64,000 nt of DNA from Bifidobacteriaceae bacterium (lineage in GTDB: Bacteria > Actinomycetota > Actinomycetes > Actinomycetales > Bifidobacteriaceae). The notes under the pieces were generated by a model. That model saw only the letters and a list, made by a program, of their open reading frames with translations. It did not search any database and was not told the DNA's origin. The position numbers were made by a program, and so were the translations under genes. The stretch covers positions 45,991 to 109,990 of the forward strand of contig JALCQC010000006.1 in assembly GCA_022650895.1 (NCBI GenBank), given 5' to 3'. Shown piece by piece: positions 23,138 through 31,792 of this stretch (the stretch's first letter is position 1; every line of letters begins with the position of its first letter).

Positions 23138-26080
23138 ATGACTAGGACTACATCTTCACGAACGAAAGACGACGGCAGCAAAAAAACTGGCCGCCGTTCC
23201 ACTTCCTCACGCACTTCCACCTCTTCCAAGAAAGAGTCAGTGGAAGCCGAACAGGAGCCACTGTGGAAGCGCGCTCTCCTCGCCATTCCGAGGGGCGTGG
23301 GTGGCATGGTTCGTGCGGTCTCCGGAGTCGGTGAAGAATATGACATGGCCTACCGCCGCGACGGCCTGTGCTTCCTGTTCCTCATTCTCGCCGCCTTGTT
23401 CTGTGCGAGTGAGTGGTTCAGGGTCAACGGAGTCTTCGGGCGTTTCTTGCATCTCATCGGTTCAGGCGCGCTCGGTGTGATGTCGGTCATCCTGCCCGTT
23501 CTCCTGATTTATGTAGCGGTGCGGCTGATGCGGCATTCAGGAAAGAAATCCAACAATCCGAGAGTGCTGGCGGGCTGGTTTATGCTGGCGTGGGCGGTGT
23601 GCTCCATCATTGATGTCGCACGCATCTCGTCGCTGCGGACTTTCAATCTCGAGGCCATCCAGAATGCCGGAGGACTCCTCGGTTTTGTGCTCGGTTCTCC
23701 CTTGGCATGGGGACTTAGCCCCGTTTTCGCAATCGTCGTTTTTGTCATCATCGGTCTGTATTCACTACTTTTGATCACCGGAACTCACGTCACCGACATT
23801 CCGGAACAGGCCAAGAGTCTGGCGGGCAAAATCACTGGCTCCTCCTCACGCAACGAGGAAATGGCGGAAGACGATGAATCTTCCGATTCCGTTCGAGTGG
23901 ACCCTCTCACAGGTGAGATTCTTGACGATGCCCCTTCAGACTCCGGTCTCAGCTTGGCTCCTGGGGTTCCCACCCACGAAGGTGGTGACGACGCCGACAC
24001 CGTCCCGGCCTCTGGCGGAAAGCTTCCGTGGTACAAGAGGCTCTTCAGAAAACGGTCCCGCAAGGATGAGGACACGCGTCTGGATAAATACGAAGCCGAT
24101 GATCCCTTCGATACAGCGGCCCACCGCGAAGAGGCGCACCAGACCGAGAGAGTGGAGGGAGCTGGGACCGCAGCTCGGGGAGACACTGACTCACAACTCA
24201 CTCAACTGATTCCTTCGACGGACGGGGTCTCGGGTGCCGCGATGCCAGCGGGTGCTGCGGCTCCGGGTTCTTCCACATCAGGTTCGACTCAGCTCATGAC
24301 GACTGGAACTCATCCCTCCGTTGCCGGAATTGGGTCCGCGGCCGTACCGGCGGCAGTCGCTGCGGCCGCTCTCGGTGCCACTGCCGCGAAGGCTGCGGGT
24401 GCGGGTGCCGAGTTGGGTCGTTCAGACATCGATGGCGCTGCAAAGCAACAGGGTGCAGTACCGAGTCCATCGAGCGACGAGGGGTCTTCCGTGCCGCGCG
24501 ATCTTCCTCCGCAGACCCCCTACAATCTTCCGGATCTGTCGATGCTGTCCAAGGGGATTCCGCACGCACAGCGCACTCCCGCCAATGAGCACGTGATTCA
24601 GGCATTGCGGTCCACCTTCGAGCAGTTCAACATCGATGCGAAGGTTGTTGGCTTCCTGCGCGGTCCTTCCGTCACCCAATACGAGGTGGAATTGGGGCCG
24701 GGGACCAAGGTCGAAAAGGTTACCAACCTGCAGAAGAACATCGCCTATGCGGTGGCAAGCTCCGATGTCCGCATCCTTTCGCCCATCCCAGGAAAGTCGG
24801 CGATCGGCATCGAGATCCCCAACACCGATCGCGAGATCGTTCATCTGGGCGATGTCCTGCGTTCCAAGAACGCCACCGACTCCGACAACCCCATGCTGAC
24901 TGCTGTCGGCAAGGATGTGGAAGGGCGTTTCGTCGTTGCCGACCTCACGAAGATGCCACATCTCCTCGTCGCCGGCGCTACCGGTTCCGGTAAGTCCAGC
25001 TTCGTCAACTCCATGCTGATGAGCATCATCATGCGTGCGACGCCGGAGGAGGTTCGCCTCATTCTGGTGGATCCCAAGCGCGTTGAGCTCAGCGCCTACG
25101 CGGGGATTCCGCACCTGCTGACCCCCATCATCACCGATGCGAAAAAGGCTTCGCAGGCGCTCGAATGGGTCGTCAAGGAGATGGACGCCCGTTACGATGA
25201 CCTGGAGTTCTTCGGCTTCAGACACATCAAGGATTTCAACGCCGCAGTCAAGGCGGGCAAGGTCCATGCGCCGGAGGGTTCCAACCGCAAGGTGGCTCCG
25301 TACCCGTATTTGCTGGTGGTGGTCGACGAGATGGCCGACCTCATGATGGTCGCCAAGAACGATGTCGAAAGCTCCATTCAGCGCATCACTCAGTTGGCTC
25401 GTGCCGCGGGCATCCATCTGGTGTTGGCCACGCAGCGTCCTTCCGTGGACGTCGTCACCGGCCTTATCAAGGCGAACATTCCCTCTCGTCTGGCCTTCGC
25501 CACCTCGTCGGCGACGGATTCCCGAGTCATTCTGGACGCCACGGGCGCGGAGTCCCTTATCGGCCAGGGCGACGCTCTTTTCCTGCCGATGGGCATGTCG
25601 AAGCCACTGCGAGTCCAGGGCGCATGGGTCACCGAATCCGAGATTCGTGAGGCCACCGATTTCACGCGTACCCAGCGCAAGCCGTCATACCGTCAGGACA
25701 TCGAAGAGATGACCGAGAAGGAGGATCAGAAGGCCGCCATCGACGAGGAGATCGGTGACGACATGGATGAGCTCCTCGCCGCCGCCGAACTGGTGGTCAC
25801 CACTCAATTTGGATCCACCTCCATGCTGCAACGCAAGCTGCGCATCGGATTCGCCAAGGCAGGCCGTCTCATGGATCTGCTGGAGTCCCGTCAGATCGTG
25901 GGTCCCTCCGAGGGATCGAAGGCGCGGGAGGTGCTCGTGCGGCCGGAGGAGCTATCGGCCGTGCTGTCCTTCATTCGTGGCGAGACCTCCTCCATTCAGG
26001 AGGGGGAGCAGGCGTCCGGTGCCACAGCTCAGAACGCTCCCGGTGCCGGCGCTGGTGTCGGCGAGGGTCAGGGCGTCTGA
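23138..26080 (+). CDS. ftsK: DNA translocase FtsK
   Basis: A 980-residue septal DNA pump. A Ser/Lys/Arg-rich N-terminus precedes about four membrane segments between residues 65 and 215. A low-complexity acidic then Ala/Gly-rich linker runs to about 475. The motor follows, with Walker [11 protein letters not shown] near 612 and Walker [14 protein letters not shown] near 728. The C-terminal winged-helix gamma domain (residues about 875-940, ending VLVRPEEL) recognises KOPS and contacts XerD. It directs terminal chromosome segregation. No clear ribosome binding site is seen before the ATG at 23138. It is followed by pgsA. Confidence 0.94.
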   Translation: MTRTTSSRTKDDGSKKTGRRSTSSRTSTSSKKESVEAEQEPLWKRALLAIPRGVGGMVRAVSGVGEEYDMAYRRDGLCFLFLILAALFCASEWFRVNGVFGRFLHLIGSGALGVMSVILPVLLIYVAVRLMRHSGKKSNNPRVLAGWFMLAWAVCSIIDVARISSLRTFNLEAIQNAGGLLGFVLGSPLAWGLSPVFAIVVFVIIGLYSLLLITGTHVTDIPEQAKSLAGKITGSSSRNEEMAEDDESSDSVRVDPLTGEILDDAPSDSGLSLAPGVPTHEGGDDADTVPASGGKLPWYKRLFRKRSRKDEDTRLDKYEADDPFDTAAHREEAHQTERVEGAGTAARGDTDSQLTQLIPSTDGVSGAAMPAGAAAPGSSTSGSTQLMTTGTHPSVAGIGSAAVPAAVAAAALGATAAKAAGAGAELGRSDIDGAAKQQGAVPSPSSDEGSSVPRDLPPQTPYNLPDLSMLSKGIPHAQRTPANEHVIQALRSTFEQFNIDAKVVGFLRGPSVTQYEVELGPGTKVEKVTNLQKNIAYAVASSDVRILSPIPGKSAIGIEIPNTDREIVHLGDVLRSKNATDSDNPMLTAVGKDVEGRFVVADLTKMPHLLVAGATGSGKSSFVNSMLMSIIMRATPEEVRLILVDPKRVELSAYAGIPHLLTPIITDAKKASQALEWVVKEMDARYDDLEFFGFRHIKDFNAAVKAGKVHAPEGSNRKVAPYPYLLVVVDEMADLMMVAKNDVESSIQRITQLARAAGIHLVLATQRPSVDVVTGLIKANIPSRLAFATSSATDSRVILDATGAESLIGQGDALFLPMGMSKPLRVQGAWVTESEIREATDFTRTQRKPSYRQDIEEMTEKEDQKAAIDEEIGDDMDELLAAAELVVTTQFGSTSMLQRKLRIGFAKAGRLMDLLESRQIVGPSEGSKAREVLVRPEELSAVLSFIRGETSSIQEGEQASGATAQNAPGAGAGVGEGQGV

Positions 26081-26205
26081 TAGATTGAGGGACGTTCAAA
26101 GTCCATTGTGGATTCATGCCGATTGAAGGTCAGTGGCGTAAGGTTGCTGTTGGTCAACGGGCTGTTCAGCGACCATGGGATTCTCGTTGACGGAAAGTGG
26201 AGTAA

Positions 26206-26868
26206 ATGGAAGGTGCCAACGTGCGGACTAAAGAGCAAACAATGTTGAATCAATGGAAGACTCCGGCAAACATCGTCACCATGGTGCGCATTGTCCTTGT
26301 CGTTGTGTTCATTGTGCTCACCATCATGGCAGGCCCCTCGGGCTTCTCAAATGTTCCGCTGCGCTGGGGCTGTGCGGTGCTGTTCATCGTTGCCGCAACA
26401 ACCGACAAGATCGACGGATATCTCGCCCGTTCCCGCAACGAGGTGACGGATCTTGGCAAGCTTCTTGATCCGATTGCAGACAAGCTGCTGATCTGCTCGG
26501 CGCTTGTCATCCTCTCGGCGTTCGGTGAGGTTTTCTGGTGGATTACCATTCTTTTCCTCATCCGCGAGCTCGGCATCACTTTGATGCGCTTCTTCGTCAT
26601 CGACAAACTCGATCTCGTCATTGCGGCATCCCAGTCGGGTAAGCTCAAGACCGTTCTGGAAACCGTTGCGATCTCCATGTATTTGGTTCCGATGTGGGTG
26701 TTTGATCCACGAGGACAGGTGTGGACGAACTATTACTACATCGCCGCCTTCGTGGTGATGATCCTCGCGTTGGAGATGTGCCTTTATTCAGGTGGTCAAT
26801 ACTTGTACAACGTCTATCAGCAGTTCAAGGCACGCGATTCCAAGGATCCATCGACGATCGCGGAGTAG
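26206..26868 (+). CDS. pgsA: CDP-diacylglycerol-glycerol-3-phosphate 3-phosphatidyltransferase
   Basis: A 220-residue membrane enzyme that makes phosphatidylglycerophosphate. The CDP-alcohol phosphatidyltransferase signature is complete: DGYLARSRNEVTDLGKLLDPIAD (DGxxAR-x8-GxxxDxxxD). It has about five hydrophobic segments. The ATG at 26206 is preceded by GTGGAGTAA; a downstream GTG at 26221 or ATG at 26242 would shorten the hydrophilic N-terminus. It lies between ftsK and cinA in the common actinobacterial order. Confidence 0.92.
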   Translation: MEGANVRTKEQTMLNQWKTPANIVTMVRIVLVVVFIVLTIMAGPSGFSNVPLRWGCAVLFIVAATTDKIDGYLARSRNEVTDLGKLLDPIADKLLICSALVILSAFGEVFWWITILFLIRELGITLMRFFVIDKLDLVIAASQSGKLKTVLETVAISMYLVPMWVFDPRGQVWTNYYYIAAFVVMILALEMCLYSGGQYLYNVYQQFKARDSKDPSTIAE

Positions 26869-26991
26869 CTGCCGCGTCCTTTTCATGGCGTGCGCAGGGA
26901 CGCATTCGGAACTGTCATGAGGCTGTAGCGAGGTGTCGCCAAGTCGTGTACCGCAGTTTTGTGTCACAGGGAATGAAAAGAGGTTGCCGTT

Positions 26992-27513
26992 ATGGACGAT
27001 GAGGTATCTTCTTCGCACTCTGCCGATGCCGCATGGATTCTCGAAACGTGCGTTGCGCGGCATCTCTATCTTGCGTGTGCGGAATCGTTAACGGGTGGGT
27101 TGCTGTCGAATGCCTTCGTGGATATCGCAGGGGCCTCACGAGTCTTTCTTGGTTCGGCGGTCACCTATCATCTGGGGGCGAAGAGGGAGATCCTCGGCGT
27201 CGATGCCGACCTTTTGAATACGCAGGGAGCCGTCGATCCTCAGGTTGCCGCGCAGATGGCGGACGGAACGGCCCGTCTGTATTCCACGGCGGTTCCCTCT
27301 GATCGAGTCGTGGGAATTTCCACCACGGGTGTTGCGGGCCCAGCCTCCGATGGCTTCAAACCCGTGGGGTTGGTGTACGTCGGCGTGCATCTTCCCGACA
27401 GTGAAACACAGGTACGGGAATTGCGGCTGCGGGGGGATCGCCAACAGATCCGTTCCGGTACTGTGCAACGGGCTCTTATGTTCACGCGTGAGTTGCTGGA
27501 GGCTTCGGAGTAA
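26992..27513 (+). CDS. pncC: CinA-family nicotinamide-nucleotide amidohydrolase
   Basis: A 173-residue stand-alone CinA C-terminal domain. The motif CAESLTGGLLS holds the active-site Ser/Lys-region signature, followed by FLGSAVTYHLGAKREILGV and ISTTGVAGPASDGFKPVGLVYVG. The family deamidates NMN in the pyridine nucleotide salvage cycle. The N-terminal MoCF-like domain of full CinA is absent, as usual for this locus. It starts at an ATG with AAAAGAGG upstream and lies in the pgsA-cinA-clgR-recA cluster. Confidence 0.9.
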   Translation: MDDEVSSSHSADAAWILETCVARHLYLACAESLTGGLLSNAFVDIAGASRVFLGSAVTYHLGAKREILGVDADLLNTQGAVDPQVAAQMADGTARLYSTAVPSDRVVGISTTGVAGPASDGFKPVGLVYVGVHLPDSETQVRELRLRGDRQQIRSGTVQRALMFTRELLEASE

Positions 27514-27635
27514 TCCGCTTTGGTAGTGAACGGATCGAACTGTGGGGCACCTCACAATGATGTTGTGGAATAATTCCGCTCTGAGCTGGTTGGACCTTAT
27601 GTATGGAAGATCGAAAACGAAGGGGTGAGTTGGAC

Positions 27636-28205
27636 ATGGAATTGGCACAATCCCGCATCGCAACAAATCGTCAGCACGTGGCTGGCGCGAACTCACAGGT
27701 ATCCCCGCTCGCACCGAGCGCAGGGCAGAAGGCAATAGCTCGTGAATTAACTCCCGCTCAGAAGAGGGCGGTGGCATTTGCACAGCAGCAGATCCTTCGG
27801 GCGCGTGAAGCGCAGAAGGCTCAGGCTGTTCGTAAGGCGGAACTCCTGCGGATGCAGCAGGATGAGGACAAGGATTTTGAGGCGACATTGACGGCAGGTT
27901 CCTCCACACGGAGGGGTTCTCATGCGGAGCAAGGTTCCTCCATCTCGTTCAGGCGTGTGCTTGGCGAGGTGTTGAGGTCGCTGCGCACGAAGGACAAGAA
28001 GACGCTTCGTGAGGTTTCAGAGCGTGCTGGAGTTTCGCTCGGTTACCTTTCCGAGGTCGAGCGTGGTCAGAAGGAAGCTAGTTCGGAGCTTTTGGGCTCC
28101 ATCGCCGCGGCTCTGGGAATGCGTTTGAGCGACACGCTTCGTCTCGTTGCAGATGAGATTGAAAAGTTGGAGGATGCTCAGGCACAGTTGCAGACAGCAG
28201 CATAA
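27636..28205 (+). CDS. clgR: ClgR-type helix-turn-helix regulator
   Basis: A 189-residue XRE-family DNA-binding protein. The HTH is at about residues 120-175: TLREVSERAGVSLGYLSEVERGQKEASSELL. That wording (VSLGYLSEVERGQKEASSELL) is the hallmark of ClgR, which activates clp protease genes in actinobacteria and interacts with RecA in bifidobacteria. The N-terminal 100 residues are Gln/Ala/Arg-rich and look disordered, which makes it longer than many ClgR proteins. The ATG at 27636 follows AAGGGG by ten bases and is preferred to the ATG at 27603, which has none. Confidence 0.87.
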   Translation: MELAQSRIATNRQHVAGANSQVSPLAPSAGQKAIARELTPAQKRAVAFAQQQILRAREAQKAQAVRKAELLRMQQDEDKDFEATLTAGSSTRRGSHAEQGSSISFRRVLGEVLRSLRTKDKKTLREVSERAGVSLGYLSEVERGQKEASSELLGSIAAALGMRLSDTLRLVADEIEKLEDAQAQLQTAA

Positions 28206-28245
28206 TTTCCGTCGGCTTGTCGTCAACCCGTGATGAGGTTGAGGC

Positions 28246-28485
28246 ATGCGCGAAAGGGAATTCTGGCAGTTACTTGAAGAAGTGTTCGGTCGTAGTTACG
28301 GTCGGACACTTTCTCATGATCAGCAGTTGACGGCACTTGAGGGAATGACTGTCGTCGAGGCTCTGAGCAAAGGCGTCGAGCCCCGTGTGATATGGAATGT
28401 TCTGTGCGATCAAATGGAAATTCCCGATTCAAAGAGGTGGGGGAAAGATCATAACGCCCCGCCGATGCCACCGCGCGAACTTTAA
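28246..28485 (+). CDS. DUF3046 family protein
   Basis: A 79-residue protein of the DUF3046 family, found almost always just upstream of recA in actinobacteria. It has MREREFWQLLEEVFG at the start, HDQQLTALEGMTVVEALSKG in the middle and VIWNVLCDQMEIPDSKRWG at the end. It is probably all-helical and cytosolic. The function is unknown; the conserved place next to recA suggests a DNA-repair link, which is inference from context only. Confidence 0.88.
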   Translation: MREREFWQLLEEVFGRSYGRTLSHDQQLTALEGMTVVEALSKGVEPRVIWNVLCDQMEIPDSKRWGKDHNAPPMPPREL

Positions 28486-28508
28486 ATTTTCTACGATTGT
28501 TCTTTATT

Positions 28509-28522
28509 CGAACAAATGTTCG
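28509..28522. promoter_or_regulatory. LexA (SOS) box upstream of recA
   Basis: CGAACAAATGTTCG is a perfect CGAAC-N4-GTTCG palindrome, matching the Gram-positive/actinobacterial LexA site. It is directly followed by TATACT (28525-28530), a plausible -10 box of the recA promoter, so bound LexA would block RNA polymerase. It lies 128 bases before the recA start. Confidence 0.88.
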
Positions 28523-28650
28523 TATATACTTTCTTTTGGTAAAGCATTGTGTGGATACGTCCCATTCGACCACAGGGTTGAAATATCTGTGAGAGCACCG
28601 TCGTGGCAAGTACGGTGGAGGCATTGTTCCACAGAAGAAGGAAGGTGCTC

Positions 28651-29769
28651 ATGGCACAGAAGAAGTCAGAGGAAGCAAAGGAAGAGCGCCAGAAGGCTCA
28701 GAGACTCTCCGCACTGGACACTGCGTTGGCGCAGGTCGAGAAGAACTTCGGAAAGGGCTCGGCCATGCGGCTGGGCGACAAGCCCCATCAGGATGTCGAA
28801 GTGATCCCCACGGGCTCTTTGGCGTTGGATATGGCCCTCGGCATCGGTGGTTTGCCGCGTGGACGTATCGTCGAGGTCTATGGCCCTGAATCATCTGGCA
28901 AAACCACTCTGGCACTTCATGCCGTCGCCAACGCCCAGAAAAACGGGGGAGTGGCAGCTTTCATCGATGCCGAGCATGCACTCGACCCGGAGTATGCGAA
29001 GCACCTGGGAGTCGACATCGATTCTTTGATCGTCTCTCAGCCAGATAGCGGCGAACAGGCGTTGGAAATCGCAGACATGCTGATTCGTTCGGGCGCTCTT
29101 GACGTCATTGTGATCGACTCCGTCGCTGCGTTGGTTCCCAAGGCGGAGATCGAGGGCGAGATGGGTGACAGCCATGTCGGTCTGCAGGCTCGTCTCATGA
29201 GCCAGGCGTTGCGCAAGATGACGGGTGCCTTGAGCCAAGCGAACACCACTGCCATCTTCATCAACCAGTTGCGTGAGAAGATCGGTGTCTTCTTCGGCAG
29301 TCCAGAAACCACGACCGGCGGCAAGGCCTTGAAGTTCTACGCGTCGGTGCGTCTCGACATTCGTCGTATCCAGACGCTCAAGAACGGTGATGAGGCTGTC
29401 GGCAACCGTACCCGTGTCAAGGTCGTCAAGAACAAGATGGCTCCGCCGTTCAAGACCGCGGAATTCGATGTTCTGTATGGCCACGGAATCTCCCGCGAGG
29501 GCTCGGTCCTCGATATGGCGTTGGAAACCGGTGTCGTCAAGAAGTCCGGCTCGTGGTTCACCTATGACGGTGACCAGTTGGGGCAGGGGCGTGAGAATGT
29601 GCGTCAGTTCCTCATTGACAACCAGGGATTGACCGATGAGATCGAAACCAAGGTGAAGCAGGCATACGGTCTTATCCCTACTCCGGACAGCGAGACGGAT
29701 GCCGAAAAAGCTGCGACAGCGCCCGCTGACGCAACAGCATCAGGCACTACCACCTCGTCCGCACAGTGA
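28651..29769 (+). CDS. recA: Recombinase RecA
   Basis: A 372-residue recombinase for homologous recombination and LexA cleavage. Walker A GPESSGKT is at about residues 78-85; further blocks are [38 protein letters not shown] and [22 protein letters not shown]. The C-terminal tail is Ala/Thr-rich. The ATG at 28651 is chosen because GGAAGG lies seven bases upstream; the ORF-track GTG at 28603 would add 16 residues not found in RecA. It is preceded by an SOS box and followed by recX. Confidence 0.97.
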   Translation: MAQKKSEEAKEERQKAQRLSALDTALAQVEKNFGKGSAMRLGDKPHQDVEVIPTGSLALDMALGIGGLPRGRIVEVYGPESSGKTTLALHAVANAQKNGGVAAFIDAEHALDPEYAKHLGVDIDSLIVSQPDSGEQALEIADMLIRSGALDVIVIDSVAALVPKAEIEGEMGDSHVGLQARLMSQALRKMTGALSQANTTAIFINQLREKIGVFFGSPETTTGGKALKFYASVRLDIRRIQTLKNGDEAVGNRTRVKVVKNKMAPPFKTAEFDVLYGHGISREGSVLDMALETGVVKKSGSWFTYDGDQLGQGRENVRQFLIDNQGLTDEIETKVKQAYGLIPTPDSETDAEKAATAPADATASGTTTSSAQ

Positions 29770-29791
29770 GTGAGGCGAAGGATTTCATCGC

Positions 29792-30391
29792 ATGATTGAT
29801 CCGGAGGCTTTTCTTCAGCGTCACCCCGTGCGTGAAGAGATGTCGGGAGATGTCCCCACTTCTTCCACCTCTGAGATGACGCCGAGAAATAATGCGGAGG
29901 GCTCTGATTCTTCCGTCGAATCAGATCAGGAGACCGACAGGTGTATGAAGTCGGCCTTGAGATCCCTCGACGCCGCTGGAGCGAGCGTGGAGGGGCTCCG
30001 CAAGCGTCTTGCATCGAAGGGCTTTGAAGAAGAGGCGATTGACAAAGTCATCGTCATCCTGCAGAGGATGCAGCTTCTCGATGATGAGGCTTTCGCCCGC
30101 GGCATTCTCTCCAAATGTCTGAGAAAAATGATGGGTGCCTCTGCAGTTCGCAGGGAACTGACGAGCAAGGGGATAGAACACTCGCTTGCAGCTCACGTGG
30201 TTCGGGAGGCGGAAGACAGAGGAGACTTCGAAGAGTCTGCGCATCGCTTTGTCGAGTCGATGGCGCGCAAAACACGGGGAATGGAATACGCGAAACGAAT
30301 GCGCCGATTGGCCTCTGCGGCTCAACGGAAAGGTCAACCGACGTCGAGCGTCTTGGAATACGCTCGTACCTTGATGCGGGAAGAGCAGTAA
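29792..30391 (+). CDS. recX: Regulatory protein RecX
   Basis: A 199-residue helical modulator that inhibits RecA filaments. The C-terminal 150 residues contain three-helix repeats: ALRSLDAAGASVEGLRKRLASKGFEEEAIDKVI, LLDDEAFARGILSKCLRK and RRELTSKGIEHSLAAHVV. The first 50 residues are acidic and probably disordered. It starts 22 bases after recA, with AAGGAT before the ATG, so it is in the same SOS-regulated transcript. Confidence 0.9.
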   Translation: MIDPEAFLQRHPVREEMSGDVPTSSTSEMTPRNNAEGSDSSVESDQETDRCMKSALRSLDAAGASVEGLRKRLASKGFEEEAIDKVIVILQRMQLLDDEAFARGILSKCLRKMMGASAVRRELTSKGIEHSLAAHVVREAEDRGDFEESAHRFVESMARKTRGMEYAKRMRRLASAAQRKGQPTSSVLEYARTLMREEQ

Positions 30392-30412
30392 AAAGGGAAA
30401 GACGAAGAGGAA

Positions 30413-30760
30413 GTGAGACCTCTTATACCCCGGGTTCTGTCGCGCGTGAACGCGGATGACCATCCATCTAGGCCAATCGTTGCCGATTGGCTCAAGCGGC
30501 CTACCCGAAGACGGAACGAGCAGTTCCATTGCCTTCTGCTTGGCCTTGCTCCCGATGAGGCTTGCCGTGCGATTCCTGTCACCAGGAATCCGGTGGTCTC
30601 TTACACCGCCGTTTCACCCTTACCTTGAAAAATCAAGGCGGTCTATTCTCTGTTGCGCTATCTCTCAGGTTTCCCTGGGCGGGCGTTACCCGCCATCGTG
30701 CTCTGTGGAGCCCGGAAGTTCCTCGTCGCCCGAAGGCGCCGCGGTCATCAAGAGGTCTCA
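30413..30760 (-). ncRNA. rnpB: RNase P RNA
   Basis: Read on the minus strand, the 5' end GAGACCTCTTGATGACCGC pairs with the 3' end AAGAGGTCTC to form P1 (30750-30759 with 30415-30424). The universally conserved core follows: GAGGAACTTCCGGGCTCC near the 5' end and ACAGAACCCGGGGTATAAG near the 3' end, which form P4. GGCGGGTAACGCCCGCC and AGGGAAACCTGAGAG are the usual bacterial A-type elements. It has a -10-like TAGTAT at 30774-30769, eight bases before the 5' end. It is about 348 bases long and removes 5' leaders from pre-tRNAs. Confidence 0.95.
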
Positions 30761-30936
30761 AAGAGACAATACTACCTTCTCTTCGCCGGTTCCGCGCTCA
30801 GTCATATTTTTCGGCGAGTTCCCAGCTTTCTTCATGAAAGCCTCAGTTTTTTAGGTAAAATGAAATCAGGTCGGAGAGCAAAACCTTCGACTTCCATAAC
30901 TACAAGCGGTTCGCCGCCTGACCAAAGGAGGTCACC

Positions 30937-31611
30937 ATGGAAATCATTGTCACCGGGCGTCATACTCAGATTGGACAAAGGTTCCGGGATATCGTCGAAA
31001 CGAAGATGAATCGTGTGACCACCATCGCTCCCGATGCTGCGCGCGTGCAGATCGTCGTGACGCATGAAGGAAACCCCCGTCAAGCAGACACCGCGAAGAA
31101 GGTTGAAATCACCGTTGTCGCAGGCCGCACAGTGGTTCGTGCCGAGGCGTCGAGCGCGGATGAATTCAGCGCTCTTGACATCGCCCTTGACAAATTGACG
31201 CTGCGGCTTCGCAGAAGCCGCGACCGCCGCAAGGATCATCGCCGTGGCTATGCCAACGCGGTTCCCGTCGATCTCGGCGTCGTCGAACCCCCAGCTTCCA
31301 CAAAGGAAGAGGAGACTCCAGAAGAGAGAGCGGACCATGCAGATGTCCTAGCCGCCGACCTCGGACCTGGCGAATCGGTCGAGGTACAGGTGGGAGACAC
31401 CCCCATCGTCATTCGTCGTAAGCTTCACATCGCTGAGCCGATGAGCATCGATGAGGCTCTTTATGAAATGGAGCTCATAGGGCATGATTTCTTCCTGTTC
31501 GTGAACAAGGCGACGAACCGTCCTTCGGTCGTGTATCGCCGTCATGGTTGGAGCTATGGTGTCTTCGAAATTGACACGGCGGAGAACGTGAAGAAGTCAA
31601 AGGAAAAGTAA
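30937..31611 (+). CDS. hpf: Long-form ribosome hibernation promoting factor
   Basis: A 224-residue protein. The N-terminal S30AE domain (residues about 1-105) starts EIIVTGRHTQIGQRFRDIVETKM and binds the decoding centre. The C-terminal dimerisation domain (about 165-222) has SIDEALYEMELIGHDFFLFVNKATNRPSVVYRRHGWSYGVFE, so it is the long form that makes 100S ribosome dimers on its own. The start is secured by AAAGGAGG before CACCATGG. A TAAAAT at 30856-30861 could be its -10 box. Its position ahead of secA is typical for Gram-positive bacteria. Confidence 0.93.
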   Translation: MEIIVTGRHTQIGQRFRDIVETKMNRVTTIAPDAARVQIVVTHEGNPRQADTAKKVEITVVAGRTVVRAEASSADEFSALDIALDKLTLRLRRSRDRRKDHRRGYANAVPVDLGVVEPPASTKEEETPEERADHADVLAADLGPGESVEVQVGDTPIVIRRKLHIAEPMSIDEALYEMELIGHDFFLFVNKATNRPSVVYRRHGWSYGVFEIDTAENVKKSKEK

Positions 31612-31792
31612 TTTTTTCGGATTTTCGATTTTCCCCGCAATCGATTCGTAAAATTGGTTGCGGGGAATTTCTGTGTTCACGTCTCTTATGCGCGTCGAAA
31701 TCCAAGTCGCCGCGTACTATGGAGAAAGTTTGACCGGCTATGAAACCGCGTCGAGTCGTGAGACGAGACAGAGACATCGACAGGAGTTCCAA

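Noticed and set aside
30392-30936. Several short ORFs downstream of recX
   Set aside because: They lie over the RNase P RNA gene, whose conserved core and P1 helix are clear on the minus strand.
31658-31792. N-terminal extension of SecA in the ORF track
   Set aside because: SecA proteins of this group begin at [13 protein letters not shown]; the GTG at 31793 has AGGAG upstream.
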